Shown here: one piece after another, positions 58,078 to 64,000 of the stretch
How the letters are laid out: the number at the start of each line of letters is the position of its first letter
How positions within the stretch are numbered: position 1 is the first letter of the stretch
Source of the DNA: Ophiura sarsii
Taxonomy: Eukaryota; Echinodermata; Ophiuroidea; Amphilepidida; Ophiuridae
DNA: 64,000 bases
Reading direction: 5' to 3'
Assembly (NCBI GenBank): GCA_035610835.1
Contig: CM069452.1
Coordinates: 66,188,919 to 66,252,918 of the forward strand
Made by a program: the position numbers and the translations under genes
Notes under the pieces: generated by a model
Told to the model about the DNA's origin: nothing
Seen by the model: the letters and a program-made list of their open reading frames with translations, nothing else
Databases searched by the model: none

Positions 58078-59601
58078 GTATGTATAGTTGCAAAAAGAAC
58101 TGATTTTACCATTTTTGTTCAATAGTTATTTCATGTAGACTAAGAGTGTTCAAAAACTCAGGAATAATTGTAGGAACTTATCAAGAAAAGAAAAGCTATC
58201 ATCAGATCCGCCTTGCGATTAACCTTTGATTTGGCTTTATTGATAAAAGATTTGTTTTCTTTAATGTAAGGAACACGTAATAAAAATCTGAATTTATCTT
58301 CTGAAGAAGAGTTGAAATCTTAACCGTAATACAATAGAACCTTTGAATCTGAGAATATGAAGACTGTATTTACATGATAAACTTATTTCCAAATGTCCAA
58401 ACGATCTTTCAAAATAAAACTGAAAAACAATGCTGAGTGAAAGAGTGAAAACGCTTTGGCTCGTTTATCTCCTAAGTTCATCTTGAAGCTAATTACACCT
58501 GACCTCCGATAAGGACTTATGATAAGATTAAGTTAAATTAGTACGCCTCTCTCAATAATAATACTTAAAATTGGTTTGAAATGGAGAGTTGCTTCTTGAC
58601 GTTATTTCCTTAACCGTTAAATAACTGGCTGTTAACAATGCACACTAGTTGCAGAAGGTCAGTGAGTTTAAGATAATCCCTAATGCCTGAGTGTAAGGTT
58701 ATTTCTATTTTAGGTACTACTTAAAGGAAATCCTTGCCATGCAACTTTAGCACTCATATACGTAGCATTGTTATTATACAGACCACATCTGTAGGTTAAA
58801 GTTTTTTAAAAGTGCCGCGTTAAGACAAAATGGATTTAGAAAGAAGAACAAAACTGTATGGACGTCGACATATTGATCGAAGCTATGACGAAACAGTTAC
58901 GAGAATTAATCTTGACACCGTTTAATTGATATTTGTGAATAATTGTTAATCAAACAAACCCGGGGGTATCCTACTAGCTTTTGTTATTTACAGAATAAAT
59001 CGCGATATATGTTTAACTTAGCTTTATTCCGTAACTGAATTTAACTTAGCTTTATTCCGTAACTGATTATAGATGCGGGTTCAGTCTCATATAGACTATT
59101 TATCATTTTTTAGAAGACCAGGTTGTCACAAAGAATATTTCTTGATGTACCCCATCATGCTTAGCGCCCCTACAGTACCAGCAGGGCTTATCACCAAAAC
59201 AAACAGTGCCACACATGTGTTTTAAAGTAATTAACAGCTGGAGATCGTCTGACCTCTACCATAGTAATACATGGTGCAGATAGGGTAAACTTGGCCACAA
59301 ATGAAAGAAGTTAAATCCCAACTAAAACTTGTATTTATAAAAAAATATAGGGTCTTTAAGAAAATTAAGACAGGACTGTATTAAAGACACATCAATCATA
59401 TTACTTGCAACAGGATTTCTTAAAGACCCTCGTTTAACAACTTTATAAGCATTTCCTTGCACTGTAATGTCGATGGGAACCAGAAGACACTGGTGACAGA
59501 AATCAGTGGTCATGTGATGAAAGTGAAGCATCCTGGGGTGCATCAAGAAATCTTCTTTGAGGTTGTCATAAACTAATACTATCTCAAATGAAATGTTTCA
59601 G
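58078..59601 (+). other. intron of the MFSD6-like gene
   Basis: It runs from GTATGT to TTTCAG and joins two exons with compatible phase. It holds no open frame of interest. A short 30-bp direct repeat (TTTAACTTAGCTTTATTCCG twice) lies near 59010-59062. Confidence 0.75.
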
Positions 59602-59755
59602 AACGTTGGCTATGGGAACTTATCTATCTACCACTGAGGTAACTTTCGAGAAACACGGCATCGAGGTTCAGCATACTGACTACACAGTAGCCTTCGGAGT
59701 CTTCGCCATTCTAATGCTGATGTGCATTCCTCTAGCTCTACTCTTTGAACCAACT
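59602..59755 (+). CDS. MFSD6-like transporter, second visible coding exon
   Basis: The acceptor TTTCAG ends at 59601. One base completes the GG left by the preceding exon, giving a Gly codon, and the frame then reads TLAMGTYLS, which finishes TM7. About 25 loop residues follow (STTEVTFEKHGIEVQHTDY), then another hydrophobic helix (FGVFAILMLMCIPLALLFEP). The exon ends at 59755 in phase 0 before the donor GTAAGT. The phase match with the exon ending at 58077 and the continuity of TM7 across the join are strong evidence that the two are consecutive, with an intron of about 1.5 kb. I see no convincing further exon downstream to 64000. The remaining helices of a 12-TM protein are therefore probably encoded beyond the window. 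Confidence 0.8.
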
Positions 59756-59883
59756 GTAAGTATTAATGATTTCAAAAAATCTATTTCCAAGATATTCCAC
59801 AATATATTAAAAGGGTAGAAGACCTTTACACTTGGAGGCAACTCGATTGCAGGTGACAGGATTACAAAGTGATAAACGCCTAT

Positions 59884-60135
59884 ATCGTCTGTGGTATTAC
59901 ATAGTGACGTATGATCGGTGGTATTACATAGTGACGTATGGTCGGTGGTATTACACAGTGACGTATAGTCAACTTTCTTTCTATAGTAGATTCTGTGGTG
60001 TAAAACATAATTGTTTTGAAATATCGTTTTCTTAATTATGTTTACAACGTCCCAAAGCCCAATATTAATTAATTAATTGCAAATAATATTAAAAAAACGA
60101 TTTCAGTGACCTATACGTCACTATGTAATACCATC
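59884..60135. repeat. triplicated GGTATTACATAGTGACGTAT with an inverted copy
   Basis: Three direct units of about 27-30 bp (59890-59970) and one inverted copy (ATACGTCACTATGTAATACC at about 60112-60131). The unit contains TGACGTA, a CRE-like half site. Confidence 0.8.
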
Positions 60136-60351
60136 GGCGACATTTGCCATCAGATCTTTTTCAGATCCTTGAAGTCCGCGCTCAATGCACCCTTAAACCA
60201 GCAAGTAATTATAAAGTATAATAATATTATGTTATAACCTCCCGCTCAGGAAATGCTGAGCAGTGTTTCCATATTATTGCATCAGTCCTATTCTGTATAT
60301 ACAGGTTTCCTCCTTTGATCTGATTAAATATCAACCAAACGATTAATTATT

Positions 60352-60373
60352 GGGGGGGGGGGGGGGGGGGGGG
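60352..60373. repeat. poly-G tract, 22 nt
   Basis: It lies downstream of the second MFSD6-like exon, in presumed intron. No TIR recognised. Confidence 0.85.
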
Positions 60374-60945
60374 TTAGAACAAGATGTAAAGCCATAGTTC
60401 ATTCACAAACAAGATTTGTAATCTAAATTGAGGTCAAATAAAAAAGAAGATCTGAATACATCTTCCTCCCATTGTCTGTGCAAATTGGAAAAGTGTCCGC
60501 ATGTTGCCATAACTGTTAGCTGCAGCATGTCTCAAATTACTCTCAAATAACAATTTCTTTGCAACAAAGAGGACAAATACCTTCTATTTTAAGCTTTCAA
60601 GGTTTTATACATTCCACTATAATAGTTGTTAAATCGATGGTAGTGGTTATGCTTAGAGTATTAAAACAAGGCTCCAATATCGACTTGGTGAATTATCGTA
60701 TGTCTGCGCGCTCTTTTAATAAAAAAGGTCGTCATACAGTACAGCTCGAACTGTAACTATAAACTCCTAATCAATGTTGAACCCCTTTGCGTGAGGAAGC
60801 ATAGTATGTAATGCAGACCAATGATTTGAAAGACAAATACATAGTTATAATAGACAATAAGGGGGGAAAACCTCTTTTGTGTCAGTGTATGATAATGTTT
60901 TGATTTTACCAATGCGCTAAACATACTTTAAGGGAATGATAACTC

Positions 60946-61104
60946 TTAAGGGAGCAAATCAAAACTAGACCGCGCGGCAACCGGCGGTTCCGCCCGGTTG
61001 GACCGCATATCATTGTTTAGAACAATAGAAACCGGCTGCAACCTCACGGAACTGCACGGAACCGGCGGTTGCCGGCGGTCGAGTTTTGATGTTCTCCCTA
61101 ACTA
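60946..61104. mobile_element. GC-rich 159-bp MITE
   Basis: The left TTAAGGGAGCAAATCAAAAC and TAGACCGCG is mirrored by CGGTCGAGTTTTGATGTTCT and CCCTAA. CCGGCGGTT/AACCGGCGG palindromes fill the rest, so most of the element can fold. Confidence 0.75.
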
Positions 61105-61619
61105 ACCATGAAAAATCACACAACGCCTGAAAATACCAAAATTCGTATACATAATTATATGAACCTTATTTGTATTTTACAAGAATTTTAAGAAGATGAT
61201 ATGTTTTAATACTAGGAATATAATTCTTCATAGGTTCGTTGATGTGAACGTTAAAGTGTTTATTGGTAGATTACATGAACTTTAAACCACCGCGACGCGC
61301 CGCTCCCTCACGGTCCATTTTGCGTTCGTATCAACTTAGGATTGTCATTTTTGGTAGACTACGACTCGTATTAAGAGTGTTCGAAATAACTAGATAAGGT
61401 TATGGCCTTTGCGATAGCATTGAAAAACGTTGATCAAACCTTTAAGAAGTGCAGAGTGTAAAAGTGGAACTGCAATTTAAGTATAATATTTAAGTGCTAC
61501 TGGTATATGATGACGTTATTGCTGTAATTGCTACGTATGTAATATTCAAATCATTAATTGTTTCTTTGGGTAGTTACTGAAGTTTGACATTTCAGAAGCG
61601 TTTTCTGTTCATGTATATT

Positions 61620-61886
61620 ACAGTGGCGTACCCAGCTTTTGGAAACTGGGTGGGGGGGCCCGACCATAGTTGTACCGACGAAAGGCATGATGTACCGACA
61701 ATTTTGTTTACAGACTCCCCAACAAAATCGTATAACTTTGGGGGGGGGATGAAGTTGTCAGCATAACCGACCGAAAAAATCGCATGGTCAAAATCGCAAA
61801 TCTACCGACGGAGGGTCGTTTTTACCGACGGGGTTATCTCAAGGGGGGGGGGGGGGGGGGGGGGGCGCGCCAGGGTACGCCACTGT
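61620..61886. mobile_element. complete hAT-like element of the GTCGGTAC family, copy 2
   Basis: The ends are ACAGTGGCGTACCCAGC and GGGTACGCCACTGT, perfect inverted repeats over 14 bp. Flanks TGTATATT (61612-61619) and AGTATATT (61887-61894) agree at 7 of 8 bases. The interior has several ACCGAC words, ATCGCATGGTCA, a 9-G tract and a 23-G tract at 61843-61865. Confidence 0.85.
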
Positions 61887-62095
61887 AGTATATTCGTAAC
61901 AAATAACGAACAAGAACAATCGGACGACTTGTACCTAACCACCTAGCGGGCGCTCAGATGTTTTATAAATACAAAAACATTTGTCTAGACTTCGATACGA
62001 TCAATAATACCATTCGATCCACATAGCGGTCGACTGCCTCCATTAGCAGACAGTATAGGAATTTTCGATGAATTAGTGACAGGTTATCTAACTTC

Positions 62096-62335
62096 TGTGA
62101 GGTGGCATAGCAAGTTGAAGAGGGGGATTGCTCCCCGTTGAAAAGGAGATAGAAGATGGAGAGGGAGAAGGAAAGGTAGACAGGCGGCGAGAAGGAGTAG
62201 AACGAGGAAGGGGAAAGTACATGAGAAATAGGTAGAAGAATAGAAAAGTGACAGAGATAAAGAGAAAGGGATTGAATAGAGAACCAGTGTGGGGGTGGGG
62301 TCGACTGATTTCATCCATCAAAATGTGTGTACCCC
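62096..62335. mobile_element. purine-rich element similar to 226-454
   Basis: It starts with AGGTGGCATAGCAAG, a decayed version of the CAGTGGCGTAGC end. It continues as a GA-rich stretch up to GAACCAGTGTGGGGGTGGGG. There is no long homopolymer in this copy. The relationship is by composition and order, so confidence is limited. Confidence 0.4.
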
Positions 62336-62849
62336 TCTATCTGTCAACCTACGCACCAAACTACATTAAATCAAGTAGATATACGAAATGTAGGTCATTC
62401 GTCGCTTTTTGCTTTCCTATATAATCGTGATGTTTGCTATATAGAATAATTGTTCCTGGAAAAGGAGACTCTGCTCCTGTGTACAGATCCGACCTGGCAG
62501 ATATGACAAAAGAGTAAAATGTGAATGGATTTTCGTTGGTAAGATTTATCTACGAAACCCCAACGGGTTATGGCAAACTTCGGATGCGGCATTCTGTCCA
62601 CGTCTGAAATCATTACCTCCCTATGTTTCACTAGGTTTGATAGGGCAGCACTGTTACTAGTCGTCACAATTGAAATGGTTGAGTCAATCACAAAGAAGAT
62701 CTTAAAGATACCACCACAATGCGTTGCGTTTTTGTAAAATGTTGCATCAATGAATAAATTAGTTATCAGTGTTCCTTTTTCTCATTTCTAAAACTAAAAG
62801 AGCTTGACAAATGCATCGTGAGAAAAAAGCTGTAGTTGGCTGGCGTTCG

Positions 62850-62867
62850 CGCAATGCATTGTGGGAA
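62850..62867 (-). promoter_or_regulatory. possible ZNF143/STAF-type site
   Basis: The minus strand reads TTCCCACAATGCATTGCG, which fits the established Staf-binding consensus (CCCA..ATGCA..GCG). There is no confirmed gene start nearby. A weaker, related word CACAATGCATTGTG lies at about 46317-46330, so the match may belong to a repeat. Confidence 0.4.
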
Positions 62868-63673
62868 GACCTTAAAATCATCTTTAAGGCAATCAGTTGA
62901 TGATTCAGACACCGGTGATTCAGAAGTAATAACGTTACGGACAATAACATGTACTCATTTAATCTAAGCAAATAAAACATAGCTTTTATTTTGTCTTCAG
63001 TATCTATATTTCCGCTTGTCATTGAATACTCACGGCGTCCAGTCAATACAAATTGTACTGTAGCCTGATCAAAAAGCTAACTTAATTTGCAATACGAATT
63101 CAAGCAATTACAAATAGGAAATCGGTACGGTGAAAGACCAATAACTATTTTAGCGGCATTGTTTGATACCAGATGTCCTATTGATCTTTACGGCATCGGA
63201 TCGAGGACCTTTCTTAATTGTTCACCGTTTCCACTGTGGTACAGGTTTGTGCAACCAATAAACCAAATTGATCATTTCCTCCATGTAATGAAAAATAATT
63301 ATCTCATAATTATGCGTAAGCAGTATGAGGACACAATAAGCCTTACTCATCGGCAAACTGGGCGCCTTTGTTGACCGTTGAGCTGTCATAAGCACATTTT
63401 GTTCTTCTTCAAAATTCAAGTTTTAGCCAATGTCTTTTTATTTAGAGTCTTGTTTCTTAGACCAGTAAAGCTTTTTTGTCTAAATGTGACGATTTAGACC
63501 AGGGCTATATGGTGGTAAGGGATGAAAACGGATGGTTCTACCTTACCCGAGGGTAGGGTAAGCCGTCAAAGCATGAGTGTGTGTGAGCGGTTGCCTATTA
63601 CAATATTTAAAATGGCTGTTTTGAAAAATATCTTTACTAATAGTCTTGAATCTTATGTTAGAAACATCGTTTC

Positions 63674-64000
63674 CAGTGGCGTAGCTAGGATTTTTTTCAG
63701 GGGGGGGGGGGGGGGGGGGAGATTTCTGAAATTTTCGTAAAAGGTTGCCTCAATTTGTTTTTCAGTCAGTAACCTCGTGAATTTCACGTAAGTGGGGGTT
63801 GGGGGGAGGGGTCAACAATTTTCGCACGGTCATACAATTTCGCACAGTCCAAAATACAGCACATTCAACAAATAATGGCCAATCCTCTGGGTTTTAAACA
63901 GTTATCTCTATAACATTTTAATTATTTTATAAAAACCTCGCGAAAAAAGGTAATTTTTAAATAGTTATTCGGAAAGTGGGGCGGGGGCACAAAGGGGGGG
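63674..64000. mobile_element. hAT-like poly-G element, left part, runs off the window
   Basis: It begins CAGTGGCGTAGCTAGG and has 20 G at 63700-63719. It also contains TTTTCGCACGGTCATACAATTTCGCACAGTC-like words (63820-63848), matching the minisatellite unit inside the hAT MITE at 16294-16677. The right end is outside the window. Confidence 0.7.

Larger units (their letters stand above)
61887..63673. other. no further MFSD6-like exon recognised
   Basis: Apart from the purine-rich element and the possible STAF-type site, no exon with donor and acceptor sites and transporter-like hydrophobic coding was found. Confidence 0.45.

Overview
This window looks like animal (metazoan) nuclear DNA, very probably from a marine invertebrate, with an invertebrate deuterostome as my best guess. 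The reasons are AT-rich intergenic DNA with introns, one recognisable multi-exon membrane-transporter gene, tRNA-derived SINEs with split A/B boxes, at least three kinds of non-LTR retrotransposon, many short terminal-inverted-repeat (TIR) elements and many long poly-G/poly-C runs. There are no bacterial-type operons. I cannot name the species from the sequence. One 100-N assembly gap lies at 5744-5843.

Layout. 1-7.7 kb: poly-C/G tracts inside hAT-like non-autonomous elements, a TTTAAAC-rich TIR element (927-1901), a 280-bp MITE (2801-3081), a broken Gypsy integrase tail (5140-5430), a GTCGGTAC-rich element (6261-6550) and a 513-bp TIR element (7126-7638). 8.5-22 kb: copies of a TTAA-flanked piggyBac-like MITE family, SINEs, a nested MITE cluster with a 292-bp tandem duplication (12.56-13.47 kb), a hAT MITE inserted in a tRNA-like SINE head with a perfect 8-bp target duplication (16294-16677), and an element whose interior is a palindromic minisatellite (21021-21544). 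22.7-23.7 kb: a decayed CR1/Jockey-type LINE. 23.9-29 kb: a hairpin MITE, a perfect 18-bp minisatellite (about 15 copies, 26738-27005) and a block that is duplicated again at 33.65 kb. 29.28-38.99 kb: a large inverted repeat with arms near 1-1.8 kb, interrupted by later insertions. Its interior holds two related TIR elements with 4-bp target duplications; one of them carries a 36-bp perfect-hairpin insertion. 42.26-42.81 kb: an element with arms of about 210 bp around an unrelated loop. 46.74-48.28 kb: a LINE reverse transcriptase with an open frame and a clear target duplication. 50.2-52.97 kb: a LINE of the kind with a C-terminal restriction-like endonuclease, split by a 980-bp TIR element. 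53.8-64 kb: more MITEs, plus two coding exons of an MFSD6-like major-facilitator transporter on the + strand (56963-58077 and 59602-59755). Its 3' exons are not seen and probably lie beyond the window.

How it fits together. Only the MFSD6-like gene looks like host coding sequence. Almost everything else supportable is mobile-element biology: LINEs that could mobilise the SINEs, and several non-autonomous DNA-transposon families that would depend on transposases encoded elsewhere. The nesting gives a relative order of events. A recurring theme is TIR elements whose interiors are built from many copies of one short palindromic word (GTTTAAAC, ACACCAATTGGTGT, CCAGTATCGNNCGATACTGG, TGAGTCAT). Coordinates of repeat edges were judged by eye. 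Superfamily names given from target-duplication length and terminal bases are inferences.
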